A DNA stretch of 43,252 nt from an uncultured Lachnospiraceae bacterium (GTDB lineage: Bacteria > Bacillota > Clostridia > Lachnospirales > Lachnospiraceae): assembly GCA_910579395.1 (NCBI GenBank), contig CAJTUC010000028.1, positions 1 to 43,252 on the forward strand. The letters are read 5' to 3'. The translations under genes were made by a program, and so were the position numbers. Shown piece after piece: positions 32,003 through 41,379 of this stretch; position 1 is the stretch's first letter, and every line of letters starts with the position of its first letter. A model generated the notes under the pieces. The model worked only from the letters and a program-made list of their open reading frames with translations. It had not been told where the DNA came from and ran no database searches.

Positions 32003-32764
32003 TTAGAAGAGCATCTTATGTACCTTATCTTCTTCTTCCATCTTCTTTTTCAGCATAAAAGTCTGATACTGGAAAAGAAGCTCTTGCTTCTGCTTCTCGG
32101 AAACGGCCTTCGGCAAATCCAAATCTTCCAGACTGCTTCTGGCTTTCAGCTGCTGCAGGGAAGCAGATGTATTATAATGATAGGTATACTCCAGACCATT
32201 TGTCGAAGCACCGAGGCTGCTTCTCTGGGATGATACCATATCCAGCGCCTTGTCGATTGCATCCAGACTGAAATTATCGGAAGTCACATCCAAATCCGCA
32301 ATGCCAAGCGCTTCCAGCGTAGAATTGGCCATCTGGATTCTTCTGCTGCTGCCGCTCGGATTCGTCACCAGTTCCAAATCGGCCATACTGCCATCGAGCA
32401 GCTTCTGCTCATTGAAAGAAGTGCCTTCTGCCAACGACTCGATACCACCCTTTAACTGATCGATCTCCCGCTGGTAAATCGCCTTATCCGAAGGTGAATT
32501 GATACCGTTCATCGACCTTACTGCAAGGTCACGGATTCTCTGAAGATAATCCGTCACACCTCCCAGCGCGCCATCCGCCACATTCAACGCTCCTATCGCC
32601 ATCTGTGCATTCTGGGCGCCAACGTTAAGGCCGGTCTCTTCTCTTTTCATCCGTTTGGCAATCGCAAGACCCGCTGCATCATCCGCCGCGGAATTAATCC
32701 GTTTTCCACTTGCGATGTGGGAATAAATATTGAACATTCCTCTGCCGATCGACATCGTACTCAT
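32003..32764 (-). CDS. Atypical flagellin
   Basis: Flagellin-like protein of 253 aa. The N-terminal D0/D1 region is classic (ASGKRINSAADDAAGLAIAK, GALNVADGALGGV, IQREID-like YQREIDQLKGGIE, GTSFNEQKLLDGS). The C-terminal end, however, lacks the usual hydrophobic D0 helix with SRIRDxDMA...LAQANQ. It is replaced by a charged helix (SSLEDLDLPKAVSEKQKQEL ... MLKKKMEEEDKVHKML). Such a tail should not pack into the normal filament core, so this may be a minor, capping or regulatory flagellin. AAAGGGGG lies before the ATG. It sits 42 nt after the PocR/chemoreceptor-like gene on the same strand and ends in a strong terminator. Confidence 0.88.
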   Translation of the reverse strand: MSTMSIGRGMFNIYSHIASGKRINSAADDAAGLAIAKRMKREETGLNVGAQNAQMAIGALNVADGALGGVTDYLQRIRDLAVRSMNGINSPSDKAIYQREIDQLKGGIESLAEGTSFNEQKLLDGSMADLELVTNPSGSSRRIQMANSTLEALGIADLDVTSDNFSLDAIDKALDMVSSQRSSLGASTNGLEYTYHYNTSASLQQLKARSSLEDLDLPKAVSEKQKQELLFQYQTFMLKKKMEEEDKVHKMLF

Positions 32765-32806
32765 GACGACTCCCCCTTTCTGCTTACCTAAAGGACAAAA
32801 ACCCCG

Positions 32807-33580
32807 TTAATCGTTCAATTCATTAATCGTAACTGTAAGATGTGTCAGTCTTTCGTTAATTTCTTTGCTCGTTTCCGCCATACCGCCCGCAAGCTTCTGT
32901 ACTTCTGCCGCAACGACAGCAAATCCTTTGCCGCTCTCGCCCGCACGCGCTGCCTCGATGGAAGCATTCAGCGCCAACATATTCTGCCGCTTGCTGAACG
33001 CGGCGATCTGAGAAGTGCTCGCATTCGCAGCATCGATTTCTTTCGCCGCTTTTGCAATGCCATTGCGGAGTTTCTCCAGAATACGCTCATTCTGCATCTC
33101 CTGATAGCTGGAGCGGACGAACATATTGATCACATCGCCTAACAGATTCGCCGATGCTTCAATTTCTTCTCTTGACTTTATAGTTACTTTATGCAAAGCA
33201 TCAATATATGTTTCTTCATTGATACCGAGTTCTCTCGCCGTAGCACGAAAAGCACTCTCTTCCGGCTCTTCCGGAAGAACCTGCCCGCCAATAACACTGC
33301 CGAGCACGGTGCCGTCACTTAACGTAATTGGGATACCAAAATCAACCAGTCCCGCATGACAGGAATAGACTCCCTGACCCTCCTGATCGCATTTTTCACA
33401 GCGCCTGCATCCTTCTTTACTTCCTCTTGTAAGTTTAATACAAAAATCTGTGAAATTGTAGCATTCGCTGATATACTTTCCGTCTGCGCCAACAGCCACG
33501 GTCGCCAAACCCGTACTTTTGGCCCAGTTATCCATAATGCTTTCAAATTTCACCATGTCACAGAAGTCTTCAATTTTCAT
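32807..33580 (-). CDS. PocR-type sensor fused to a short chemoreceptor signalling domain
   Basis: Cytoplasmic protein of 257 aa. Residues about 5-170 are a PocR domain with its Cys set (GSKEGCRRCEKCDQEG, then YSCHAGLVDFGIPI and GSVIGGQVLP). The C-terminal about 80 residues contain the hairpin tip of methyl-accepting proteins (RQNMLALNASIEAARAGESG then KGFAVVAAEVQKLA). No membrane segments. PocR domains bind small hydrocarbons or redox/metal cofactors and here would feed CheA/CheW. The ATG at 33580 follows AAGGATTGGGGG. The coiled coil is shorter than in normal receptors. Its link with the flagellin gene downstream indicates motility control. Confidence 0.9.
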   Translation of the reverse strand: MKIEDFCDMVKFESIMDNWAKSTGLATVAVGADGKYISECYNFTDFCIKLTRGSKEGCRRCEKCDQEGQGVYSCHAGLVDFGIPITLSDGTVLGSVIGGQVLPEEPEESAFRATARELGINEETYIDALHKVTIKSREEIEASANLLGDVINMFVRSSYQEMQNERILEKLRNGIAKAAKEIDAANASTSQIAAFSKRQNMLALNASIEAARAGESGKGFAVVAAEVQKLAGGMAETSKEINERLTHLTVTINELND

Positions 33581-33751
33581 ATCCCCCAATCCTTTCTTAT
33601 GTGAATTTTGCACAATACACAAATAGACTGCATAAATTTTATGTGTATTTTATTGTATCATTCCTATCTCTAAAAGTAAAGGCCCTATTCAGAATGGATG
33701 AATATAGTACAGCAAAATTACTGTCATAAATCCTCCCAGGAAAACCGCTGT

Positions 33752-35629
33752 CTATTCTTCCCCAAAATAAAACTTCTCACGCACGCCGCCCGTATATTCC
33801 AGAATACAGTCCAGAAAGCGCTCGCCGTAACGATTGAATTTGTTCTCTCCAACACCTGTTACTTTCAGCATTTCCTTCTTATCTAACGGCACCCTGACAC
33901 ACATATCCACCAGCGTTTTATCCGCAAAAATGATATAGGGCGGCATATTTTCTTCTTTGGCAATGTTCGTACGGAGATCCCTGAGCCGTTCGAACAGCTC
34001 AAGTCCTCTGGAATTTAAAATATCGGAGCGTCTCGTTTTGGCAGCCGTCTTACGGCCGGATACATCTTTTTCCACTTTCGGTTCCTCCTTCGGCTTTTTA
34101 AATATGACACGTCTGTTATTTTTGATGATATCATCTGCCTTTTCCGTGATCTTCAAAATAGAATATTTGTCGTTCGTCACGAAAAGCAGGCCCTCCACCA
34201 GCATCTGGTTAATGATCTGCTTGATCTCGATTTCCCGCATCGGCTTTAAAATTCCATAGGACTGATAAGAAAACATACCGTATTCCCGCAGTTTCGCCCG
34301 GTCATCTCCGGCCAGCATTCCCGCAATGACATTGATGCCATACCGCTGTCTGACCTCCCGGATACAGGATATGATGTGTACCGCCGTTTCCGTCACATCA
34401 ACCTCTACATATTCCCGAATGCAGTTCAGGCAGTTCCCGCAGCGAACAGTTCCTTTTTCACCGAAATAATGCAGGATATATTCCCGCAGGCAGCTTGATG
34501 TCATACAGTAATAGGTCATCGTTTTCAGCCGTTCTTCGTCGCGCTCTCTGAGAGCTTCTAACTCTTCCTGCGTATACTCTACATTCTGCTCCTTACTATC
34601 CAGCAGAAAGCGGTTGATCATGACATCCTGTGCCGAATAGAGAAGAAGGCATTCCGCCTTTCCGCCGTCTCTTCCGGCACGCCCGGCTTCCTGATAATAG
34701 TTTTCCAGACTCTGCGGCATATTATAATGAATGACATAACGGACGTTGGACTTATCGATGCCCATCCCAAAAGCATTCGTTGCAGCCATGACCGGCTTTG
34801 TGTCAAAGATAAAATCTTCCTGATTCTGCCGGCGTTCTTCTCCTGTAAGTCCTGCATGGTATCTGGTCGCCGGAATTCCTTCCGCACACAGCTTTTCATA
34901 AAGGGCATCCACATTTTTCCTGGTGGCACAGTAAATGATGCCGCTCTCCGCCGCATGTTCTTTGCAATACTTTATGACATAGCTGTCTTTTTTCTTTGGC
35001 ATCTCCACCGCAAAATACAGATTCTTACGGTCAAAACCGGTCACAAGCACTTCCGGCTCCTGTAACCCAAGCACGCAGATAATATCCTCCTTGACCGTTT
35101 CTGTCGCCGTCGCGGTAAATGCACTGATGACCGGACGTTTTCCAAGCTGCCTGATGAACTGCACGATTTTCAGATAGCTTGGTCGAAAATCCTGTCCCCA
35201 CTGAGAAATACAGTGTGCTTCATCCACCGTAAGCATCGAGATATCCGACTGTCTGGCGAAAGTCAGAAAATCGTATGTTTCCAGCCGTTCCGGCGCCACA
35301 TATATGATCTTATATTGTCCGGCGCCCGCTAACCGCAGCGCTTTGGAAATCTGGGATTCACTCAGGGAACTGTTAATATAGGCGGCATGAACACCCGCCT
35401 GATTCAGGGACCGTACCTGGTCTTTCATCAGAGAGATCAACGGCGATACCACAAGCGTGATGCCCGGCATAAGAAGCGCGGGTACCTGATAACAGATTGA
35501 TTTTCCGGCACCGGTCGGCATGATTCCCAGCACATCCCGACCGGCTAAAATTCCATCAATTAAATTTTCCTGGCCCTCCCGAAATTCAGAATAGCCAAAA
35601 TATTTCTTCAGTATATCAAACTTATCCAT
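33752..35629 (-). CDS. recQ: ATP-dependent DNA helicase RecQ
   Basis: Superfamily II 3'-5' helicase of 625 aa for repair and fork restart. Motif I is MPTGAGKSICYQ, motif II TVDEAHCISQWGQDFRPSY (the aromatic-rich loop follows), motif III SAFTATAT and motif VI QEAGRAGRDG. The RQC zinc site is seen in CGNCLNC after SSCLREYILHYFGE, and a C-terminal HRDC-like domain follows at about 530-605. The ATG at 35629 follows AAAAGG by 6 nt. The length matches typical bacterial RecQ. It is downstream of the CZB chemoreceptor gene (45-nt gap), which may be read together with it. Confidence 0.97.
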   Translation of the reverse strand: MDKFDILKKYFGYSEFREGQENLIDGILAGRDVLGIMPTGAGKSICYQVPALLMPGITLVVSPLISLMKDQVRSLNQAGVHAAYINSSLSESQISKALRLAGAGQYKIIYVAPERLETYDFLTFARQSDISMLTVDEAHCISQWGQDFRPSYLKIVQFIRQLGKRPVISAFTATATETVKEDIICVLGLQEPEVLVTGFDRKNLYFAVEMPKKKDSYVIKYCKEHAAESGIIYCATRKNVDALYEKLCAEGIPATRYHAGLTGEERRQNQEDFIFDTKPVMAATNAFGMGIDKSNVRYVIHYNMPQSLENYYQEAGRAGRDGGKAECLLLYSAQDVMINRFLLDSKEQNVEYTQEELEALRERDEERLKTMTYYCMTSSCLREYILHYFGEKGTVRCGNCLNCIREYVEVDVTETAVHIISCIREVRQRYGINVIAGMLAGDDRAKLREYGMFSYQSYGILKPMREIEIKQIINQMLVEGLLFVTNDKYSILKITEKADDIIKNNRRVIFKKPKEEPKVEKDVSGRKTAAKTRRSDILNSRGLELFERLRDLRTNIAKEENMPPYIIFADKTLVDMCVRVPLDKKEMLKVTGVGENKFNRYGERFLDCILEYTGGVREKFYFGEE

Positions 35630-35674
35630 AGACTGCCTTTTCAAAACACATTTTGTTTCTTTTCCTACATTTTC

Positions 35675-37078
35675 CTACATCGAGAAGATTTTGATATTCG
35701 TTTCTGCGGTATCGCCCGTGCTTTTAATAACTCTGCGCAGACCGTCAAGTGCTTTCTGGAATCTTCCATAGACTTCATAAACTTTGTTGAACTGTTCCAG
35801 CGCACCTTCCCTGTCATTTCTGTCTTTGGCCTCCCAGGATGCACAGCCGTACTTATGAAGTTCTTCATGCAGGCTGACCGCCTGTCTGAATTCAGAGGTA
35901 CCCGTAATCCGGGAATCTTTCTGTTCTGCAATCCATTTCCCGAACTTACAGCCTTTCGGATTATTGAGCTGTGTGATCTTCAGCCGCTCAAAATCGGCCA
36001 GATTATTATAAACGCGCCAGGTAAAGATCAAATGGTCTATTTCAAAGACAGTAAGCCAGTCCAATGTCGTGATTCTGGCGTTGTGTCTGGCCATATCGCT
36101 TCTGGCCCGGTCGATATCGCGGGAAATGTGGAATAAATGCTCTCCCGTACCTACGCATTCATCCGTCAGCGTATCATAACTGTTCGCGATCGCATCGATT
36201 GATGATACAAAATCCTGCGTCAGCGAAGACTGCGTATTGATTTCCTCATAAATATGATCGATCTCGCCGCTAATAGAATTTAACTGCACCACCATGCCGC
36301 CAATATCTTCAATGGACCTGTGCACACTTTCGTTTCCGTCCTTCAGCCGCGTTGTCGTCGTGTTAATGGATTCGGAAAGCGCGTTGATCCCCCGCATCAG
36401 TTCTTCCACATCCTGCACAACCTCCTCCGCAGAACTCGTTGTGCTGGCAGAAAGATCTCTGATCTGATTCGCCACGACCGCAAAACCCTTGCCCGCTTCT
36501 CCGGCGCGTGCAGCTTCAATAGAAGCGTTCAGAGCGAGCATTCCGCTCTTGCTTGCAATCTTTTTTACCATATCGATGATATTATTAATGCTGATCGCCT
36601 TTTCCTTAAACACAGCAACCTGTTCGTTGATCGCAAGAACCTGTTTCGCGGACTCATCCACGATTTTCACACTTTCACGCATACCGGCAAGGCTGTTCTG
36701 GGAAGTCTCGATGACCCCATGAGCATTTCCCTGAATATTCTGTACCGCGTTCTGAATATTCTGAATCGAATCTTCCAATTCCTGACTCGAACCACGCATA
36801 CCACTAATGGCAGCCGTCTGGGAATTTACCTCTTCGATCATTTCCTTGACACAGGAACTGTCGCCGATTCTCCGCATGGAGTCATTCAGGCGCATAACAA
36901 AATTGTTGTTGGATTTTAAAAAGGCATCCAGCACCGCATTGTACTTTTCTGCGATTTCCGCATCATGGAATCCCGATACATCGATCGGTGCAAAATCTCC
37001 CTGAACCGCTTTCTCCATAAAAGAGAGCAAAAGAGCCTTATCTTCATCATAAAAATTGTTCTGTTTTTTCCCCCGCAC
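35675..37078 (-). CDS. Soluble methyl-accepting chemotaxis protein with CZB zinc-binding domain
   Basis: Cytoplasmic chemoreceptor of 467 aa without membrane helices. A helical N-terminal part is followed by the signalling domain with tip GMLALNASIEAARAGEAGKG then FAVVANQIRDLS, and by a C-terminal CZB domain (about 350-455). There the zinc ligands are probably His in FEIDHLIF, Cys in GCKFGKW, and His in SLHEELHKYG. CZB domains sense zinc or hypochlorous acid. The start is a GTG at 37078 with AGGAGG 7 nt upstream. Like the PocR protein at 32807 it would signal to the flagellar motor through CheA. Confidence 0.95.
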   Translation of the reverse strand: MRGKKQNNFYDEDKALLLSFMEKAVQGDFAPIDVSGFHDAEIAEKYNAVLDAFLKSNNNFVMRLNDSMRRIGDSSCVKEMIEEVNSQTAAISGMRGSSQELEDSIQNIQNAVQNIQGNAHGVIETSQNSLAGMRESVKIVDESAKQVLAINEQVAVFKEKAISINNIIDMVKKIASKSGMLALNASIEAARAGEAGKGFAVVANQIRDLSASTTSSAEEVVQDVEELMRGINALSESINTTTTRLKDGNESVHRSIEDIGGMVVQLNSISGEIDHIYEEINTQSSLTQDFVSSIDAIANSYDTLTDECVGTGEHLFHISRDIDRARSDMARHNARITTLDWLTVFEIDHLIFTWRVYNNLADFERLKITQLNNPKGCKFGKWIAEQKDSRITGTSEFRQAVSLHEELHKYGCASWEAKDRNDREGALEQFNKVYEVYGRFQKALDGLRRVIKSTGDTAETNIKIFSM

Positions 37079-37343
37079 CTGATATCCTCCTGTTCTTTCC
37101 CATATATTATCCCTTAAACAGGCTGTCATTCCGAAGCCTAATTATCACTTTCAGCATACCATATCCGGCCGAAAAATAATACTTCTATTTTTCAAATTTG
37201 ACAAAATCTGAACCTGCAGAAACTGTCATATCCACTGAGCCCGTTTCTCTCAATGAGCTATACATAGTATCGTATAACAATAATTTTTGATGGGCTGCGC
37301 ATTGAAGCAGATTTCCCTTTGCCGTTCCCATCTTCATTGATAC

Positions 37344-38165
37344 CTACAAATCCAGCCTGTTCATTTTCTGTCTCCGCTCCTCCGCAGTCGTCACCGTATA
37401 AATCCGCGTAGTCTCCAGGCTGGCGTGTCCGAGCAGATCTGCCAATTCAAATAAATTGGAGTATGTCTTCATATAGGTAATCGCAAACAAATGCCTGAAA
37501 CTGTGCGGGTGCGCCTTTTCTTTCGGGATTCCCGCATCATCAGCTATCCGCACGAGCATTTTGTAGACCGCAGTCCTGCTGATGGCGCCGTTCCCGTTTC
37601 CCCGGAAAATAATGCCCTCTCCTATCCCGGCCTGCTCGCAATATGCTGCCAGATCCGTGACCAGCTTTTCGGGCAGATAAATTTCTCTGCTTTTTCCCTT
37701 ATTACAGATTAAAAATCGCCCCTGTTTCATTGCCTCTACGGTACAGCCAGAAAGTTCACTGATGCGGATACCTGTCAAAGCAAGCGTCCGCATGATACAA
37801 TAATATTTTTCCCGGCCGCTTTCTTTTGCCCACGCAAGCATTTCCCGATATTCCACTAAAGTCAGAATATTATCCGGCCCTTTTCGGTTCTGCAGTTTCA
37901 GCATCTTAACCGTACAATCCGTATGGCCCGTATATTTCAGGTAACTGTTGAGCGCCACAAGATACAAATTAATAGTAGATATTTTCCGGCCGCGGTTCAA
38001 AAGTGCCTGCTTATAGGCAATCGTTTCCTTCTTGGTAATCGCTCTGTTTTCCAGATATTCCAGAAAAACTTCCGCCTGCTTTACATAAATACTCCTAGTC
38101 TGTTCCGCCAGTTCTTTCTGCATCAAATAATCCGTATAGCTTCCCAATTCTTTTGTACTTTTCAT
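37344..38165 (-). CDS. Tyrosine recombinase (XerC/D-like integrase)
   Basis: Site-specific recombinase of 273 aa. The N-terminal SAM-like core-binding domain spans residues 10-85. The catalytic domain has Arg in LALTGIRISELSG, the Lys beta hairpin, HSFRHLFAI (His-x-x-Arg), the LLGHASLETT His and the nucleophile Tyr in TRIYTVTT. The length is that of small integrases linked to transposons, integron-like or phase-variation elements. AAGG 7 nt before the ATG at 38165 supports the start. No att site could be identified. Confidence 0.93.
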   Translation of the reverse strand: MKSTKELGSYTDYLMQKELAEQTRSIYVKQAEVFLEYLENRAITKKETIAYKQALLNRGRKISTINLYLVALNSYLKYTGHTDCTVKMLKLQNRKGPDNILTLVEYREMLAWAKESGREKYYCIMRTLALTGIRISELSGCTVEAMKQGRFLICNKGKSREIYLPEKLVTDLAAYCEQAGIGEGIIFRGNGNGAISRTAVYKMLVRIADDAGIPKEKAHPHSFRHLFAITYMKTYSNLFELADLLGHASLETTRIYTVTTAEERRQKMNRLDL

Positions 38166-38342
38166 TCCCATACCTTCCTTTCCGGTAAAAGGAACTGCTT
38201 ATCCTGATTTTTCACCCTGCGCAAAGCCTTTCTTCTCAATTATAAGCTGTACAGGATTTTGCTTTATGACCATTTCCGACGGATTTTCTGCAAATATTTC
38301 CGATTTCCTAAAATTTTTATATAGAAAAAAAGAAGAGGAATT

Positions 38343-39224
38343 TTATTCAAATTCCCCTTCGTATTTTTTAAAAAAATGATAATAGCTCTTGACATTCTCC
38401 AGTTCAGTCCAGCGTTTTACATCTACCACATCTTCATCCATATCGTATATTTTGGCACCGCGCATCGAAAGCAGGAATGGCGAATGCGTGGCGATGATGA
38501 ACTGACAGCCGAAAAACCGCGCCGAATCTTCCAGAAATTTCAACAGTTCCTGCTGCTTGGCCGGAGACAGGCTGTTTTCCGGCTCGTCCAATAAATAAAG
38601 GCCGTTTTCCTTGATCTTATCCGTAAAATAAAGGAAGGCGCTTTCGCCATTGGAATGCTCCCGCACATTGTCCATAAGATTCCGGCGGACATATTTCGAT
38701 TGTGTATTGCTCCGCGCAAGGCATACTTTTTTCAGTTGCTCATAATCATCCATCGAGCGCATTGTAAAATGGGAATATTTATTCTCCAGATAATCCTCAA
38801 ATAATTCTTCTCTTTTCCGGTCGATTCCGTCATTGATACTCCGCAGATTCAACATAAAGTCAAAAACGTCATCGCTCGTGATGATCCTGCTGCCCTTCGG
38901 CATACGGAGTGCGCGCCGGTTCCCGCTGCCATCACCGCCCTGACAGCTGCAAAGCTTTGTATATTCTTCAAAAAAATTAGAACGATTATACAGGGTATCC
39001 CGTTCCAGTCCCAATTTCTCCGCGATCACATTCAACGCCGTCGTCTTGCCGGAGCCGTTGCCACCGTAAAGAATTGTCACCGGCTCGAAATCCAGCATCT
39101 CCAGACAATGCTTCGATAATACCAGAAAAGGATAGAAAGTGTCGTAACACGTTCTTTTCTGGTTCATGGTGAAACTGTATTCGAGTTCTCTGCCCGGAAA
39201 TTGAAAGCGAGATAAGTAGATCAT
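38343..39224 (-). CDS. AAA/ABC-like ATPase (AAA_15/OLD-type)
   Basis: Cytoplasmic ATPase of 293 aa. Walker A GGNGSGKTT (about residues 50-58), an ABC-like Walker B YLLDEPENSLSPAKQ and the switch IIATHSPFLLSM are clear. The protein resembles stand-alone SMC/ABC-type AAA ATPases found in defence and repair contexts, but has no attached TOPRIM or nuclease domain. The ATG at 39224 follows AAAAGGA by about 8 nt. The position between a recombinase and a phage-type repressor suggests an accessory function; no partner gene is next to it. Confidence 0.88.
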   Translation of the reverse strand: MIYLSRFQFPGRELEYSFTMNQKRTCYDTFYPFLVLSKHCLEMLDFEPVTILYGGNGSGKTTALNVIAEKLGLERDTLYNRSNFFEEYTKLCSCQGGDGSGNRRALRMPKGSRIITSDDVFDFMLNLRSINDGIDRKREELFEDYLENKYSHFTMRSMDDYEQLKKVCLARSNTQSKYVRRNLMDNVREHSNGESAFLYFTDKIKENGLYLLDEPENSLSPAKQQELLKFLEDSARFFGCQFIIATHSPFLLSMRGAKIYDMDEDVVDVKRWTELENVKSYYHFFKKYEGEFE

Positions 39225-39267
39225 GACTGCATTCCTTTTTATCAATATTCTTTACAAATAATTGCTT

Positions 39268-39369
39268 CTATTCAGCAGATTGAAAGTTCTTTATTTTTTC
39301 ATTCAGTAATTCCGACTGTTCTGCCAGTTCCCTGTTGTTCGGAGAAAACGTCAGCCCCACAACGACTTT
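39268..39369 (-). pseudogene. Possible 3' gene relic
   Basis: A short minus-strand frame reads KVVVGLTFSPNNRELAEQS and ELLNEKIKNFQSAE before a TAG at 39268-39270. It has helical, coding-like composition but no start codon or ribosome site, so it looks like the tail of a lost gene. No family recognised. Confidence 0.35.
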
Positions 39370-39429
39370 TCATATGTACGGCCTTGCCCTTTCTTTGCTT
39401 TGCGGGGTGACAATTCCAAAACATACTTC

Positions 39430-39777
39430 TTAATCAGTATCCTGCCTCAGAAATCGAATATATTTTACCAGATTTTTACGTTCCGACGCCTCCAAAGTCT
39501 GTATGTCATAGACGATATCGTGCATGGTAATGTCATCGACATAGGCAGCATTCATATCCAGATTCCCGAGGTAGCTCGTATTGGAACGCAGCAGATAATC
39601 GGTGCTGACTTTATAAAATCTGGCAAGTTCTTTTATGACAGCGATCGGAATTTCACGGCGTCCGTTTTCATAATTGGAATACGTCTGTTGAGAAATACCA
39701 AGATATTTTGCAATTGTATCCTGTTTGATATCATGGTCTTCTCTTAATTCTCTTATAATCATGTTCAGTGTTTTCAT
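39430..39777 (-). CDS. XRE-family transcriptional regulator (paralogue of 41984-42349)
   Basis: Repressor-type protein of 115 aa. The N-terminal helix-turn-helix (IKQDTIAKYLGISQQTYSNY then ENGRREIPIAVIKELARFY) is followed by a short C-terminal dimerisation-like segment with DDITMHDIVYDIQTLEASER and KNLVKYIRFLRQD. The start follows the paralogue (MKTLN); upstream ATG codons exist but the ribosome site is weak. It is divergent from the recombinase at 40035, whose intergenic region has TTGT/ACAA inverted repeats suitable as operators. Confidence 0.9.
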   Translation of the reverse strand: MKTLNMIIRELREDHDIKQDTIAKYLGISQQTYSNYENGRREIPIAVIKELARFYKVSTDYLLRSNTSYLGNLDMNAAYVDDITMHDIVYDIQTLEASERKNLVKYIRFLRQDTD

Positions 39778-40034
39778 AACCATACCCATTTGCACACTCT
39801 GGCAGTATTTCTGCCATCCGATTTATGTTGTTACAAATGGTATCACACAACAAATTATTGTTCGGAAAACACTTTAAAATAAATAAAAAATATCTTTTTC
39901 ACAATATTATGTTGTGCTTGCTTTATGATATTCATAACACCAAATCAACATGAAACCACATTCTGGAATAGCGAATAGACAATTCAGGAATAGACACTCA
40001 TAATAATTTCATAAAACAAAGGAGGAGTTCATCC
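39778..40034. promoter_or_regulatory. Divergent regulatory region with operator-like repeats
   Basis: 257-nt AT-rich region between an XRE repressor and a recombinase. Several TTGT/ACAA inverted repeats occur: TGTTGTTACA near 39826, ACAACAAATTATTGTT (39847-39862) and ACAATATTATGTTGT (39901-39915). GGAGG precedes the recombinase ATG. No exact promoter could be fixed. Confidence 0.5.
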
Positions 40035-40961
40035 ATGAATAATCTAAACAACTATATCGGTGAATATCTTGAATTTTGCAGGTATCGGAAACGCCTGGAC
40101 CCTAAGACTTTAAAAGCATATCGAATCGATTTAGGACAGTATGAAAGCTTTTGCTCCAGTTCATACGAATTTTTTTCCAAAAACACCGTAGACCATTTTA
40201 TCACAAATTTACACAAGCAGTACAGACCTAAAACCGTCAAACGCAAAATTGCGAGTTTAAAAGCTTTTTTTCACTATCTGGAATATAAAGAATTATTGAA
40301 TGAGAATCCTTTTGCCAAGCTGGATATTCGTTTTCGGGAAGCAAAACTTCTTCCCAAAACAATTCCGTTTCACTCAATACAGGCATTCCTTTCCACGCTT
40401 TATGCACAGAAAGAACAGGCAAAGACAAAATATCAGCTCCGTTGCTGTATCAGAGATATTGCTGTAATCGAATTACTATTCGCTACCGGAATGCGGATTT
40501 CTGAGTTGTGTTCCCTAAAAGCTCCCGCCGTAGACCTTAAAAATCGTACGATATTGATTTATGGAAAGGGTGCAAAAGAGAGAATTTTACAACTGGGTAA
40601 TCCGGAGGTGATTTCTGCTCTGAATCTATATCAGGAAACCTTCCAGGAATCCATAGAAACCTGTGGGTATTTTTTTGTGAACAGGCTGTGTCATAAACTA
40701 TCGGATCAGTCCGTCCGGTTCATGATCAATCGTTATGCGGAACTTTCCGGTATCAGTCAGCATATTACACCACATATGTTCCGGCACTCTTTTGCTACGC
40801 TTCTATTGGAGCAGGATGTTGATATACGGTACATTCAAAGAATGCTTGGACATAGTTCTATCAGCACGACAGAGATATATACGCATGTGTCTAATGCGAA
40901 GCAGAAGGATATTCTTGTGCATAAGCATCCTCGGAATTTGATGGTGGTGAATGAAGGATAA
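40035..40961 (+). CDS. Tyrosine site-specific recombinase (XerC/D family)
   Basis: Recombinase of 308 aa. Core-binding domain residues 5-90 (YLEFCRYRKRLDPKTLKAYR); catalytic residues in FATGMRISELCS (Arg), IYGKGAKER (Lys), HMFRHSFATLL (His-x-x-Arg), LGHSSISTTEIYTHV (His and Tyr nucleophile). AGGAGG about 8 nt before the ATG. It belongs to the Xer-like type often controlling DNA inversion or integrating small elements. The last six codons lie within one arm of a perfect 30-bp inverted repeat (40944-41024), which may be its recombination site or a transcript end. Divergent from an XRE repressor that could control it. Confidence 0.95.
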   Translation: MNNLNNYIGEYLEFCRYRKRLDPKTLKAYRIDLGQYESFCSSSYEFFSKNTVDHFITNLHKQYRPKTVKRKIASLKAFFHYLEYKELLNENPFAKLDIRFREAKLLPKTIPFHSIQAFLSTLYAQKEQAKTKYQLRCCIRDIAVIELLFATGMRISELCSLKAPAVDLKNRTILIYGKGAKERILQLGNPEVISALNLYQETFQESIETCGYFFVNRLCHKLSDQSVRFMINRYAELSGISQHITPHMFRHSFATLLLEQDVDIRYIQRMLGHSSISTTEIYTHVSNAKQKDILVHKHPRNLMVVNEG

Positions 40962-41024
40962 TACTAAATTAACATAACTTATTTCCTAATTACTGTTAAT
41001 TTAGTATTATCCTTCATTCACCAC
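40944..41024. repeat. Perfect 30-bp inverted repeat at the recombinase 3' end
   Basis: 40944-40973 and 40995-41024 are exact reverse complements separated by 21 nt. The left arm contains the last codons and stop of the recombinase gene. There is no U-run, so it is not a normal terminator. Confidence 0.92.
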
Positions 41025-41330
41025 TTGTTTTCCATTCCATACTTATATTTTTATTTTAACAGATTTTTATGATATCATTTTGTCTATTTTTTCTCACTTT
41101 TTGTCTTTTTTTGCCACTCGATGGATTTATACCAAATTACAACTATACAAAAAATAGACAGTTCTGAATATCGCCAAAAAAGAAAAAGATGGCTAATAAC
41201 CAATATCATGATGCTGGGGCCATAAGCCCAACTACCGAACCTCGTTGAAAATTTAATATTTTACAGTAAATACAGATAATCCACCCCTTTGTGAGTTATA
41301 ATGGTTGTAGTTCTTGAAAGGCGGTATCTC
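41025..41330. other. AT-rich stretch with no gene
   Basis: About 300 nt of very AT-rich DNA without coding potential. It contains an inverted repeat TGTCTATTTTTT (41084-41095) with AAAAAATAGACA (41149-41160). Nothing else was recognised. Confidence 0.5.
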
Positions 41331-41379
41331 TTATGGCATTTTTACCGAATAGTTTCTTCAGGAATCTCTTTCGGCAATG

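Noticed and set aside
36320..36919. 199-codon antisense frame in the CZB chemoreceptor gene
   Set aside because: Shadow of the conserved chemoreceptor signalling domain on the other strand.
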